From assembly GCA_002343985.1 (NCBI GenBank), contig DDTB01000035.1:1-55142 (forward strand): a stretch of DNA of 55,142 bases. The letters are read 5' to 3'. Made by a program: the position numbers and the translations under genes. Source of the DNA: Chitinophagaceae bacterium UBA2375. GTDB taxonomy: Bacteria; Bacteroidota; Bacteroidia; Chitinophagales; Chitinophagaceae. Shown piece after piece: positions 17,509-26,858 of the stretch. The notes under the pieces were generated by a model. The model was not told the DNA's origin. It did not search any database and saw nothing but the letters and a program-made list of their open reading frames with translations. Each line of letters opens with the position of its first letter. Positions within the stretch are counted from its first letter, which is position 1.

Positions 17509-19437
17509 ATGAAACTGTTTCGCTTCCTTCGCATTTTCCTGACTGCATGCATCCTGTTAACCGGCATGCAAAGCCAGTCCCAGTGGTACGATCCCGATAA
17601 AGTGCCCAAAAAAGCCAAAGCGATTTATGAGAAAGCCTATGAACAGGCGATGGAAGGGGATTATGCGGCATCGCTTAAATCACTCGAATCCGCGATCCAG
17701 GCAGAACCAAAATACGTAGAAGCATACCTCTCACGGGCAGGGATATACGCAGAAATGAAAAACTACGCACAATCCGTGGAGGATTTTGAAAAAGCGCTTT
17801 TGTTAGACGCCGTTTTCTCCGCCACATATCAACTACCCTATTCCATATCCCTTGCCGGAATGGGAAACTTTGACAAAGCCCTGCAGGCCATCAATCATTT
17901 CCTCCTGATACCCGGCCTGAACCAGCAAAGCACCAAGGCGGCCAACTACCGGAAAAGCGTATACGAATTTGCCATTGCATACAGCAAATCCCACCCTGGC
18001 AATGGATATCATTTCAAACCGCTTAACCTGGGCGATTCCGTCAATTCCACCCACCTCGAGTACTTTCCATCCATTACTGTTGATGGTTCAAAACTCGTGT
18101 TCACCAGGCGCGTGCAGAATGATGAGGATTTTTACTACAGTGATTATGTCCAGGGAAGATGGTCTGCCGCGAAACCGCTGGAAGGCAAAATCAATACCAA
18201 CCTGAATGAAGGCGCGCAGGCCATATCACAGGATGGCGACTGGCTTGTGTTCACCGGCTGCAATTATCCCGAAGGCCAGGGCAGTTGTGACCTGTATATT
18301 TCCTACCGCAGGAAAAACGGTGGATGGACGGAACCGGAAAACCTGGGCAAGCGCATCAACACGGAATCATGGGAATCATCCCCTTCCCTTTCACCGGATA
18401 AAAAAGATCTGTACTTCTCCAGCAACCGGCCCGGCGGATATGGCGGTAAAGATATTTGGGTCTCCAGGCGACTTGCCACCGGCGGTTGGGGCGAACCCGA
18501 AAACCTGGGCCCGGCCGTAAACAGTTCAGGCGACGAAGGTTGTCCGTACATGCATGCAGACAACCAAACTTTATACTTCAACAGCAACGGGCACCAGGGT
18601 TATGGCATGACAGACTTGTTCCTCTCCAAAAAAATCAATGACAGTACCTGGTCTGCACCCGTCAACCTCGGTTATCCCATCAACACCATTGACGACGAAG
18701 GCTCACTGGTTGTGGCTTCTGATGGCATTACGTCTTATTATGCCAGCGACCGGGGCGATACAAGGGGCGGCCTCGACCTGTACCAGTTCAACTTGCGTGA
18801 AGATATCCGCGCGGCTAAAACCATATGGGTGAAGGGGCAAGTGTTCGACAGCCTTACGAGGAATGGGTTGCCTTCAACCGTTGAACTAACGGACATACGT
18901 ACACGAAATATTCACAGCCGGTTGCAAACCGATGAAGATGGCAGGTACCTGGTGACATTGCCCGCAGGCAGGGACTTCGCGTTTAATGTTAACCGGAAGG
19001 GCTACCTGTTTTACTCCGATTATTTTTCGATCAGCCCTTCGCCTGCCGATTCTTTCCTGACGGTGAATATACCCCTGCAGCCCATCGCCGCGGGTGCCAG
19101 CATCGTATTGAAAAATATTTTCTTCGACAGCAACAAATCAAATCTCAACCCCGAATCCATGAACGAACTGGAAAAGGTTGTGACATTGATGAACGAAAAC
19201 CCCAAACTGCGCATTCAAATCAGCGGGCATACCGACAAAGTAGGCCGCAAGGAAGACAACCTCACCTTAAGCGAGAGCAGGGCTAAATCTGTTTTGCAAT
19301 ACCTAGTTTCGAAAGGTGTTTCAGCCGCAAGGTTGCAATCAAAAGGCTACGGCGACAGTAAACCAATCGCTACCAATGACACCGAACAAGGGAAATCCCT
19401 CAACAGGCGGACAGAATTAAACGTCATTTCCAACTAA
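17509..19437 (+). CDS. PorE-like T9SS protein: TPR, WD40-like propeller, CRD, OmpA domain
   Basis: A 642-residue exported protein. The signal peptide ends near QSQSQ at residue 25. A LTAC sequence at residues 11-14 could be a lipobox but sits early in the hydrophobic stretch. Domains in order are TPR repeats (~30-165), PD40/WD40-like propeller blades (~175-430; repeated LVFTGC, DLYFSSNRPGGYGGKDIW and TLYFNSNGHQGYGMTDLF units), a carboxypeptidase-regulatory-like beta domain (~440-530) and a C-terminal OmpA peptidoglycan-binding domain (IFFDSNKSNLNPES; ISGHTDKVG.KEDN; RRTELNV). This order is that of PorE, which anchors the type IX secretion system to peptidoglycan. Paralogues with the same order exist, so PorE-like is safer. 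Confidence 0.85.
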   Translation: MKLFRFLRIFLTACILLTGMQSQSQWYDPDKVPKKAKAIYEKAYEQAMEGDYAASLKSLESAIQAEPKYVEAYLSRAGIYAEMKNYAQSVEDFEKALLLDAVFSATYQLPYSISLAGMGNFDKALQAINHFLLIPGLNQQSTKAANYRKSVYEFAIAYSKSHPGNGYHFKPLNLGDSVNSTHLEYFPSITVDGSKLVFTRRVQNDEDFYYSDYVQGRWSAAKPLEGKINTNLNEGAQAISQDGDWLVFTGCNYPEGQGSCDLYISYRRKNGGWTEPENLGKRINTESWESSPSLSPDKKDLYFSSNRPGGYGGKDIWVSRRLATGGWGEPENLGPAVNSSGDEGCPYMHADNQTLYFNSNGHQGYGMTDLFLSKKINDSTWSAPVNLGYPINTIDDEGSLVVASDGITSYYASDRGDTRGGLDLYQFNLREDIRAAKTIWVKGQVFDSLTRNGLPSTVELTDIRTRNIHSRLQTDEDGRYLVTLPAGRDFAFNVNRKGYLFYSDYFSISPSPADSFLTVNIPLQPIAAGASIVLKNIFFDSNKSNLNPESMNELEKVVTLMNENPKLRIQISGHTDKVGRKEDNLTLSESRAKSVLQYLVSKGVSAARLQSKGYGDSKPIATNDTEQGKSLNRRTELNVISN

Positions 19438-19450
19438 GCCCTTAGTTAAT

Positions 19451-19475
19451 ATTGCTCATGCCAATTATGAGCAAT
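19451..19475 (+). promoter_or_regulatory. Inverted repeat over the dprA start codon
   Basis: ATTGCTCAT (19451-19459) and ATGAGCAAT (19467-19475) are perfect 9-bp arms around a 7-base loop. Both candidate dprA ATGs (19458 and 19467) lie inside the hairpin. It could slow translation start; there is no T-tract, so it is not a terminator for the PorE-like gene. Confidence 0.35.
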
Positions 19476-20570
19476 GATATCCTGCACCGGATTGCACTAA
19501 CCATGGTGCCACATATCGGTGATGTACACGCGAAGATGCTGTTATCCCGTTTCGGAGATGCATGTTCGGTTTTTAAGGCATCCCGGAGGGAGCTGGAAAA
19601 ACTGGAAGGGCTTGGTCCTGTCAGGGCAAAGGCCATCCGCAGTTTTGATGGGTTCCAGGCAGCCGAGGATGAACTCGCTTTCACGGAAAAATACCAGATC
19701 AGTATCCTGCAGTTTACAGACGAATGCTACCCAAAACGATTGCACAGCTGTTATGACGCGCCGATCCTTTTATACTACAAAGGCGAAGCAGACCTGAATG
19801 CGCAAAGGATACTATCGGTAGTGGGTACCCGAAACCATACCCGGTACGGCCATGATATTTGTAAAACGCTGATGCAGGAACTGGAAGGCAGCGGCATCCT
19901 CATTGTCAGTGGCCTTGCCTATGGCATTGACACCCTGGCGCACCGGCACGCCCTCAGCCATGGTTTACCCACCGTTGCGGCGCTGGGCCATGGCCTCGAC
20001 CGCATATATCCATCCCAAAATAAATCACTTGCCAAACAAATGTTGCAGAACGGAGGGCTGATCACTGATTTCCCCAGCGGCACCAAACCCGACCGGAAGC
20101 ATTTCCCCCGACGGAACCGCATCACCGCAGGCATATGCGACGGGTTGGTGGTGATTGAAACCGGGCAAAAAGGCGGATCAGTAATCACAGCCGATATCGC
20201 CAACAGTTATAACAAGGATGTGTTTGCTTATCCGGGTGCTGTGCATGCTGAAAAATCATCAGGGTGCCACCAGCTCATCCGGCAGCATAAAGCCCAGTTG
20301 GTTACATCGGCTTCCGATATCCTTGAATCCTTGAACTGGCTGCGCGAAAAGCCTGTACGGGAAACCATACAGTCCAGCCTTTTTGCAGACTTATCCGCCG
20401 ACGAATCGGGCATCATACGCTTTCTCAGCCAAAAGTCCCCGGTGCACCTGGAAGAGTTGCTGATGGGTTACCCCATGAGTGCAAGCAATATGGCGGGAAT
20501 GTTATTAAATCTTGAAATCAAAGGCCTGATCCAGTCATTGCCGGGCAAGATGTACAAACTAAAATCATGA
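19467..20570 (+). CDS. dprA: DNA-processing protein DprA
   Basis: About 368 residues. DprA loads RecA on incoming single-stranded DNA during natural transformation. An N-terminal SAM/HhH-like part (IALTMVPHIGDVHAKMLL; LEGLGPVRAKAIRSF) is followed by the Rossmann-fold core (ILSVVGTRNHTRYGH; GSGILIVSGLAYGIDTLAH; FPRRNRITAGICDGLVVIE; KGGSVITADIANSYNKDVFAYPG). A C-terminal winged-helix-like DML1 segment (SPVHLEELLMGYPMSASNMAGML) completes it. Family members begin MxxDLLxxIAL, so I chose the ATG at 19467. An ATG at 19458 and a TTG at 19452 are also in frame. Confidence 0.94.
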   Translation: MSNDILHRIALTMVPHIGDVHAKMLLSRFGDACSVFKASRRELEKLEGLGPVRAKAIRSFDGFQAAEDELAFTEKYQISILQFTDECYPKRLHSCYDAPILLYYKGEADLNAQRILSVVGTRNHTRYGHDICKTLMQELEGSGILIVSGLAYGIDTLAHRHALSHGLPTVAALGHGLDRIYPSQNKSLAKQMLQNGGLITDFPSGTKPDRKHFPRRNRITAGICDGLVVIETGQKGGSVITADIANSYNKDVFAYPGAVHAEKSSGCHQLIRQHKAQLVTSASDILESLNWLREKPVRETIQSSLFADLSADESGIIRFLSQKSPVHLEELLMGYPMSASNMAGMLLNLEIKGLIQSLPGKMYKLKS

Positions 20571-20589
20571 GCAGGGTATTTTCTGGCCC

Positions 20590-20618
20590 TTTGAATTCGG
20601 GAAATCCATGTAATTTCG
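20590..20618 (+). promoter_or_regulatory. Promoter of guaB, probably leaderless
   Basis: TTTG (20590-20593), a 17-base spacer and TAATTTCG (20611-20618) fit the Bacteroidota promoter with one mismatch. The -7 box ends 3 bases before the guaB ATG (20622), so transcription would begin at or just after the start codon. Confidence 0.5.
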
Positions 20619-20621
20619 CCT

Positions 20622-22100
20622 ATGCCACGAATCAATAAACAAGCCCCCGCATCCATTCCCGAAGGGCTCACCTTCGACGATGTACTCCTTATTCCTGCTT
20701 ATTCGCAAGTGTTGCCAAGGGATGTTGATATCAGTACACAACTCACAAAAAACATACGCCTCAATATCCCCATGCTCAGCGCGGCCATGGATACCGTTAC
20801 GGAAGCCCAGCTTGCCATCGCGTTGGCCCGTCAAGGAGGCCTGGGTATTTTACATAAGAACATGAGCATTGATCAGCAAACAGAGCAGGTGCGGAGGGTG
20901 AAACGGAGCGAGAGTGGCATGATCATAGACCCGTTAACCCTGAAACCGGATGCTACAATTGGCGAAGCGATCAGGTTAATGCGTGAGCACAAAATAGGCG
21001 GGATACCGATTGTGGATGACCAGCAGAAACTGGTGGGGATACTGACCAACCGTGACCTTCGACTGGAATCAAATATGAAACTGAAGGTAAGCGCGCTGAT
21101 GACCAAAGAAAACCTGATTACCGCTCCTGAAGGCACTGACCTGAAAAAAGCGGAATTGATTTTTAAGAAAAATAAGATTGAAAAACTCCCGGTTGTGGGC
21201 AGGGGCGGAAAATTAATGGGATTGATCACATTTGGCGATATCCTCAAACTTAAAAGCCATCCGCATTCTGTGAAAGACCAGTACGGACGACTGTTGGTAG
21301 GCGCCGGTGTTGGCATTACTGCAGACATTATGGACCGAGTAGCCAGCCTGCACCAGGCAGGCGTTGACGTAGTTTGCCTTGACAGTGCGCATGGACATAC
21401 AAAGGGCGTGATGGATGCCTTGAAAAGCATCAAAAAAACATACAAAGGGATTGAGGTTATTGCCGGCAATGTAGGTACGGCAGCGGGTGCCAAAGCATTG
21501 GCCGATGCGGGTGCCGACGCGGTAAAAGTGGGCATTGGCCCGGGTTCCATTTGCACCACACGTATTGTTGCAGGCACCGGCGTACCGCAAATCAGCGCCG
21601 TGATGGAAGCCGCGCAAGCCTTAAAGGGAAGGCCCGTTGGCATCATCAGCGACGGAGGCATCAGGTACACAGGCGATATGGTGAAAGCACTGGCCGCCGG
21701 CGCCAGTTGCGTGATGATGGGCAATGTTTTTGCAGGCACCGAAGAAAGCCCGGGCGAAACCATTATTTATGAAGGCAGGAAGTTTAAACAATACAGGGGC
21801 ATGGGCTCACTGGGCGCCATGGCCCAGGGCAGCAGCGACAGGTATTTCCAGGATCCCGAAGATGATGTGAAAAAATTTGTACCGGAAGGCATTGAAGGGC
21901 GTGTACCTTTTAAAGGCTACCTGCGGGAAGTGGTGCACCAGTTTACGGGCGGATTAAGGGCAGGCATGGGCTATTGCGGCGCGGAAAATATCAAATCGCT
22001 CCAGGAAGCGAAATTTATTAAAATCACCAACGCCGGCATCAAGGAAAGCCATGCGCACGATATCGCCATCACCAAAGAAGCGCCGAACTACAGCCGGTAA
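20622..22100 (+). CDS. guaB: Inosine-5'-monophosphate dehydrogenase
   Basis: A 492-residue IMPDH that oxidises IMP to XMP with NAD+, the committed step of GTP synthesis. The N-terminal barrel start (EGLTFDDVLLIPAYS) is followed by two CBS domains, residues ~95-215 (IGEAIRLMREHKIGGIPIVDD; LPVVGRGGKLMGLIT). The catalytic loop GPGSICTTRIVAGTGVPQ has the nucleophilic Cys near residue 310. The IMP-phosphate region GISDGGIRYTGD and the flap (YRGMGSLGAM) are also present. It has normal length, and a promoter-like site sits directly before the ATG. Confidence 0.97.
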   Translation: MPRINKQAPASIPEGLTFDDVLLIPAYSQVLPRDVDISTQLTKNIRLNIPMLSAAMDTVTEAQLAIALARQGGLGILHKNMSIDQQTEQVRRVKRSESGMIIDPLTLKPDATIGEAIRLMREHKIGGIPIVDDQQKLVGILTNRDLRLESNMKLKVSALMTKENLITAPEGTDLKKAELIFKKNKIEKLPVVGRGGKLMGLITFGDILKLKSHPHSVKDQYGRLLVGAGVGITADIMDRVASLHQAGVDVVCLDSAHGHTKGVMDALKSIKKTYKGIEVIAGNVGTAAGAKALADAGADAVKVGIGPGSICTTRIVAGTGVPQISAVMEAAQALKGRPVGIISDGGIRYTGDMVKALAAGASCVMMGNVFAGTEESPGETIIYEGRKFKQYRGMGSLGAMAQGSSDRYFQDPEDDVKKFVPEGIEGRVPFKGYLREVVHQFTGGLRAGMGYCGAENIKSLQEAKFIKITNAGIKESHAHDIAITKEAPNYSR

Positions 22101-22130
22101 AAGCTAACGGGAAAACCGCAGCAGACAACC

Positions 22131-23294
22131 ATGATAAATTTTCGTTTACTCGTTACCGTTATAGTCACTTTTTCCTGCGCACTGTTCACACCTGCCCGCA
22201 CGTCGGCGCAGGACAGTTCGCGGCTCCGCATTTCCCTGATTACCTGCACGCCCGGAGACCAGCTCTACTCCATCTTCGGTCATAGCGCGATCAGGATCAT
22301 CGACAGCACCAGCCTGACCGATTACGTCTACAATTACGGAACATTCAATTTTGAAGACGAAGGGTTTTACCTGAAATTTGTCAGGGGACAGTTAGATTAT
22401 TACATCAGCCTCGACATGTTCAGCAATTTCATGTACGCGTACAGGGTTGAAAACAGGGGCATTACCGAACAAGTGCTTGAACTGACACAGGATGAAAAAC
22501 TTACCTTACGGTCATACCTAAACGAAAACCTGAAAGAAGAGAACAAATACTACAAGTACGACTTCTTTTTCGATAATTGCACCACCAGGCTCCGCGACCT
22601 GTTACTGGAATTTAAAAAACCGGCGCCTGACTTCCCCCCTGTCATGCCCGAAGGGACACGTTTCCGTGAGGCCATCCATTTGTATCTCGACAAAGGACAA
22701 CAATATTGGAGCAAACTGGGTATAGACATACTCCTGGGCGCCCCGACGGATGCCATCATGACCCCGGCCCAGCAACAATTTTTACCAGACAACCTGATGT
22801 ATTCGGTGGACAGTGCCGGCAACCTGAAACTGGTCAAGACCAAAATCAATCTATTTCAACCCACAATACCGGATTATAGCGGTTTCAGGATAACGCCGGG
22901 TATATTCTTTTCTTTCCTGTTCGCGCTGATGCTCATGATGGGGTTGAGCAGGAATAAGGTTGCACTTTCTTTCCTGCACAGGCTCGACGGGCTGATATTT
23001 TTTATGACCGGCTTATTGGGCATTGTATTATGTTTTATGTGGTTTGGCACCGACCATAGCATGACAAAAAACAATTACAACCTGCTCTGGGCCTGGCCTA
23101 CGCATGCCATTATGGCTTTTTTGCTCAACAACCGGTCTGCATGGGTACGTAAGTATTGGCTGGCATCATCGATCATACTCAGTGCGCTTCTGTTGGCCTG
23201 GTATTTTTTGCCCCAGTCATTGAACCCGGCGCTCATTCCTTTTGTTTTACTTTTAATATACAGGTCTTACGCGCGATATAAATCATTGCCCTAA
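22131..23294 (+). CDS. DUF4105 / Lnb-like membrane protein, putative lipoprotein acyltransferase
   Basis: 387 residues. The signal peptide (1-27) is followed by a periplasmic DUF4105 domain with the papain/NlpC-like motifs GHSAIRI (His51) and FFFDNCTTRLRD (Cys150). These are plausible catalytic residues. Four predicted membrane helices follow (~253-385), including the conserved TDHSMTKNNYNLLWAWP loop. From family knowledge, DUF4105/Lnb-type proteins have been linked to N-acylation of lipoproteins in Bacteroides. Whether this member has that activity is inference. The gene lies 30 bases after guaB and directly before the hydrolase (1-base gap), so it is probably in one operon with it. Confidence 0.75.
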   Translation: MINFRLLVTVIVTFSCALFTPARTSAQDSSRLRISLITCTPGDQLYSIFGHSAIRIIDSTSLTDYVYNYGTFNFEDEGFYLKFVRGQLDYYISLDMFSNFMYAYRVENRGITEQVLELTQDEKLTLRSYLNENLKEENKYYKYDFFFDNCTTRLRDLLLEFKKPAPDFPPVMPEGTRFREAIHLYLDKGQQYWSKLGIDILLGAPTDAIMTPAQQQFLPDNLMYSVDSAGNLKLVKTKINLFQPTIPDYSGFRITPGIFFSFLFALMLMMGLSRNKVALSFLHRLDGLIFFMTGLLGIVLCFMWFGTDHSMTKNNYNLLWAWPTHAIMAFLLNNRSAWVRKYWLASSIILSALLLAWYFLPQSLNPALIPFVLLLIYRSYARYKSLP

Positions 23295-23295
23295 C

Positions 23296-24111
23296 ATGTC
23301 AGTTCAAACAAAAAGCATACAGTTCAGAGGCACAAACATTGTGTATAAGGTGCAAGGTTACGGTGTGCCTGTATTGTTATTGCATGGCTTTGGGGAAGAT
23401 AGCGGCATTTGGGACCGGCAGCTCCCCATACTGGAATCCACATGCCACCTCATCATACCTGACCTGCCCGGGAGCGGCTCTTCGGGTTTATTGGCGGGTG
23501 AAGTTGGGATTGAAGATTATGCGGAGTGCATCCGTGAGGTACTCAGGGAAGAATCCATACAATCCTGCTCGATGATCGGGCATAGTATGGGTGGTTACAT
23601 AACGCTTGCGTTCGTGGAAAAATACCCTGAACTTTTAACCTCCTGGGGCCTTTTTCACTCAACGGCATATGCCGACAGCGATGATAAAAAAAATGCCCGC
23701 AGAAAATCGATTGATTTCATACTCCAGCACGGTTCCGGAGCGTTTTTAGATACAGCCATACCCGGATTATTTTATGACCAGGCTAAAAACCACGAAAATA
23801 TCAACCGGCTTATCAGCCGCGGTTCAACCGGTTTTAAACCCGAAGCCCTGGTACAATATTATGAAGCGATGATCCGCAGGCAAGACAGGACAAATATTTT
23901 ACGTGAAGCAAGTGTACCGGTTTTATGGATACTCGGACAGCACGATCAGGCTGTACCTTTTGCACAAGGGCTGCAGCAATCTTACTTGGCCCCGCAATCT
24001 GAAGTCCATATATTACGGGAAACTGCCCACATGGGCATGCTCGAGCAAACGGGGCTAACCAATGAAATTTTGGCAAATTTTTTACATAATAAGTTGATGA
24101 TTAACAAATAG
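23296..24111 (+). CDS. Alpha/beta-fold hydrolase
   Basis: A 271-residue cytoplasmic alpha/beta hydrolase with a complete catalytic triad: nucleophile elbow GHSMGGY (Ser near residue 97), Asp in LGQHDQAVPF (near residue 218) and His in ETAHMGML (near residue 240). The oxyanion region LLHGFGEDSGIWDRQ is also present. There is no signal peptide. Its substrate cannot be read from sequence; relatives include esterases, haloperoxidase-like enzymes and MenH-like enzymes. It starts 1 base after the Lnb-like gene stop, suggesting translational coupling. Confidence 0.9.
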   Translation: MSVQTKSIQFRGTNIVYKVQGYGVPVLLLHGFGEDSGIWDRQLPILESTCHLIIPDLPGSGSSGLLAGEVGIEDYAECIREVLREESIQSCSMIGHSMGGYITLAFVEKYPELLTSWGLFHSTAYADSDDKKNARRKSIDFILQHGSGAFLDTAIPGLFYDQAKNHENINRLISRGSTGFKPEALVQYYEAMIRRQDRTNILREASVPVLWILGQHDQAVPFAQGLQQSYLAPQSEVHILRETAHMGMLEQTGLTNEILANFLHNKLMINK

Positions 24112-24162
24112 TAGGCAGCATTTTGCCCTATTTTACACTCATCCATTGATGGAACCGGATTC

Positions 24163-26784
24163 ATGAAGAAAACACTACTATTCTTTTTCTTACTGTGCGC
24201 ATCGCTGGTCACTAAAGCCGCCCACATTACTGGCGGGGAAATGATCTATGATTTTATCAGTTCGAATGCAACCAGTAAAACATACCGCATCACTTTATTG
24301 CTTTTCAGGGATGAGAATTGCTTTAACTGTGCAGATATGCCGGCCAATGTGTGGATAGGCGTATATAACAGGGACAACAATACACTATTTGGAGGATCCG
24401 GTGGCAATAATTATTACGATATCCCTATTTCGCGCCAGGATGTGGTTCCGTTAAACCCATTGCCAGACTGCATCACCAATCCACCCAACCTGCAATACAG
24501 GGTAGGCTATTACTCTTTTACCGTTACATTACCCAATAACAGCAACGGTTACACGGCCGCTTATCAAACTTGCTGCAGGATTGACAATATCATGAATGTG
24601 GGCAATTCGGTGGGTGCCACATATACTACCGATATACCGGGTTTAAACCGACTTGGCCCCGGCATTACCGACTTCAGCCCACGATTTAACCAGGGCATCT
24701 CCGTAGCCTGTTTTGACCGGCCATTTACACTAGACTTCAGCGCCACTGATCCGGATGGAGACCAACTGGTGTATAGTTTATGCGGCGCATACAATGGCGG
24801 CCCTGCAGTAAATGCCAGCAATATCATACCAAGCGCCCCCGATTACGGTCAAACGCTTTATACCAATGGCTATACTGGCACATCTCCACTTGGCCCAAAT
24901 GCTTCCATCAACCCGCAAACCGGCATTGTATCCGGGATTGCACCGGAAGCAGGCCGGTATGTAATTTCGGTATGCGTGAGTGCATTCAGGAACGGTAACC
25001 TGGTTGGCACACACCGTAAGGATTTTATTGTGACGATCGCGCCATGCGACTTACCGGGAGCGCAATTGCAAACCCCCTATTATATCAGTTGCGATGGTTA
25101 TACATTATCATTCGCGAACCTGAACAACTCCCCCCTGAACAATACATTCGAATGGAATTTTGGCGATCCAGGTTCCGGAGCATCGAATATCTCCAACGAA
25201 GAAAATCCAACGCATACATTTTCCGACACAGGTACCTTTATCATCAAATTGATTGTGAACAAAGGCACTCCATGCGCTGATTCCACAACTTCACCGGTTA
25301 GGGTTTACCCGGGTTTCAGGCCAGGTTTCCGTAACAACTCCCCTGCCTGTAAAGATGTGTCCGTGCAATTTACCGACACCACATTTGCCCGCTACGGCAT
25401 TGTCAATTTCTGGAAATGGGATTTTGGCGTATCCGGTATCAGCAATGACACTAGCCGGGTTCAGAACCCGCAATACGCGTATAGCACGCCGGGAACTTAT
25501 ACGGCAACATTGATCGTGGCATCCGATAAAGGCTGTACTGATACCATACAACAGCAGGTTGTGATTGTGGAAAGGCCGGCATTCAGCATATCGAATGATA
25601 CGTTGATTTGTTCCATCGACACGCTGCAACTTCAGGCTACCGCCGAAACGCCCGGATCCATCACCTGGTCACCCGCTTTCAGGATCAATAATGCCAACAG
25701 CTTTACACCAAGGGTTTGGCCTAATGTAACCACAACTTATGTGGCAAGGTTCCTCGACAGATCGGGCTGCGAAGCCATAGATTCCGTTACTGTGAATGTG
25801 GTGGATTCGGTCAGTTTATCCATAGCTCGGGATACTACAATATGCAGAACCGATAATCTGATCCTTCAACCATCCAGCAATGCCCTGGCTTATGAATGGT
25901 CACCCCCGGCAACTTTGAGCGATCCGAATATAAAAAATCCGGTGGCCACGCCTACAATGGCATCTACCACTTATTACATAACGGCAAGGATTGGACGCTG
26001 TTTCGACAGGGATTCGATTACTGTGAAAACAGTTCCTTATCCCCAGGCGCGTGCAAGTAATGACACTACGGTCTGCAGGGGCAACCCTGTCCCGCTTTCA
26101 GCCACAGGCGGTGTTGTTTATTCATGGGTACCTTCCGTGAACCTCGACAATCCGCTCAGCGCTACGCCAACCGTGCAAAACCCGAATAGCACTATTGCAT
26201 ACATCGTGTCTGTATATGATACCTTAGGATGCCCGAAACCTTCCAGGGATACGGTTTTAGTAAGTGTGAACTTTGTCCTTGCCGATGCGGGCCCGAGGGA
26301 CACATCCGTTGTTATCGGTCAACCTTTGCAATTAAATGCCACCGGTGGTACAAGATATAGCTGGACACCCGTGCAATGGTTGAATAACCCGGGCATCGCG
26401 AGCCCTATTTCATTACCGGAAGATAATATTGAATATATAGTTCGGGTGACGAACGATATAGGCTGTGCGGGTACAGATACCATCAGTGTGAAATTATTCA
26501 GGGTTAAACCGGATTTATATGTGCCCACAGCGTTTAGTCCGAACGGCGATGGCTTAAATGAAATCCTGCGTCCGCTGGCGCTGGGCATGAGGTCTATTGA
26601 TGTGTTCCAGGTATATAACCGTTGGGGGCAGTTGTTGTACAGGACGGAAAATATTGGCGAAGGATGGGATGGCCGTTATGCCGGTAAAGAACAAGCCCCC
26701 GGCACCTATGTTTGGTATGCAGAAGGTACAGATTATACCAACCGAAAGATCCAGCGCAAGGGTACCGTTGTGCTGATCAGATAG
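24163..26784 (+). CDS. Secreted PKD-domain protein with T9SS type B (CHU_C) sorting domain
   Basis: 873 residues. The signal peptide (1-20, ending TKA) is followed by a Cys-rich N-terminal region beginning AHITGGEMIYDF, a start shared by many Bacteroidota gliding-related surface proteins. PKD repeats follow (~325-475; FEWNFGDPGSG..THTFSDTGTFIIKLIV and FWKWDFGVSG..YAYSTPGTYTATLIV), then several Ig-like repeats each with a DTxxC start. The C-terminal ~85 residues (TAFSPNGDGLNEILRP; VYNRWGQLLYRTEN; GWDGRYAGKEQAPGTYVWYA) are the type B T9SS sorting domain. It is likely a large surface adhesin exported by the SprA-dependent system. Its terminator follows directly. Confidence 0.92.
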   Translation: MKKTLLFFFLLCASLVTKAAHITGGEMIYDFISSNATSKTYRITLLLFRDENCFNCADMPANVWIGVYNRDNNTLFGGSGGNNYYDIPISRQDVVPLNPLPDCITNPPNLQYRVGYYSFTVTLPNNSNGYTAAYQTCCRIDNIMNVGNSVGATYTTDIPGLNRLGPGITDFSPRFNQGISVACFDRPFTLDFSATDPDGDQLVYSLCGAYNGGPAVNASNIIPSAPDYGQTLYTNGYTGTSPLGPNASINPQTGIVSGIAPEAGRYVISVCVSAFRNGNLVGTHRKDFIVTIAPCDLPGAQLQTPYYISCDGYTLSFANLNNSPLNNTFEWNFGDPGSGASNISNEENPTHTFSDTGTFIIKLIVNKGTPCADSTTSPVRVYPGFRPGFRNNSPACKDVSVQFTDTTFARYGIVNFWKWDFGVSGISNDTSRVQNPQYAYSTPGTYTATLIVASDKGCTDTIQQQVVIVERPAFSISNDTLICSIDTLQLQATAETPGSITWSPAFRINNANSFTPRVWPNVTTTYVARFLDRSGCEAIDSVTVNVVDSVSLSIARDTTICRTDNLILQPSSNALAYEWSPPATLSDPNIKNPVATPTMASTTYYITARIGRCFDRDSITVKTVPYPQARASNDTTVCRGNPVPLSATGGVVYSWVPSVNLDNPLSATPTVQNPNSTIAYIVSVYDTLGCPKPSRDTVLVSVNFVLADAGPRDTSVVIGQPLQLNATGGTRYSWTPVQWLNNPGIASPISLPEDNIEYIVRVTNDIGCAGTDTISVKLFRVKPDLYVPTAFSPNGDGLNEILRPLALGMRSIDVFQVYNRWGQLLYRTENIGEGWDGRYAGKEQAPGTYVWYAEGTDYTNRKIQRKGTVVLIR

Positions 26785-26807
26785 CTTCTTAAAATTTACA
26801 TTTATGG

Positions 26808-26830
26808 CGCCGGTTGATGCCGGCGTTTTT
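26808..26830 (+). terminator. Terminator after the PKD protein gene
   Basis: CGCCGG (26808-26813) pairs with CCGGCG (26820-26825) over a 6-base loop and is followed by TTTTT. It is 23 bases after the stop codon and shortly before the SDR gene, so the SDR needs its own promoter. Confidence 0.75.
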
Positions 26831-26858
26831 CTTGCACGTCTATTTTGTATTTTGCGGT

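Noticed and set aside
20873..21763. A 296-residue minus-strand ORF opposite guaB
   Set aside because: It is a shadow of the guaB codon pattern (Ser/Pro/Ala-rich translation, no motifs).
20622..22100. guaB CBS region as a separate gene
   Set aside because: The frame is continuous and the CBS pair is the normal insert of IMPDH.
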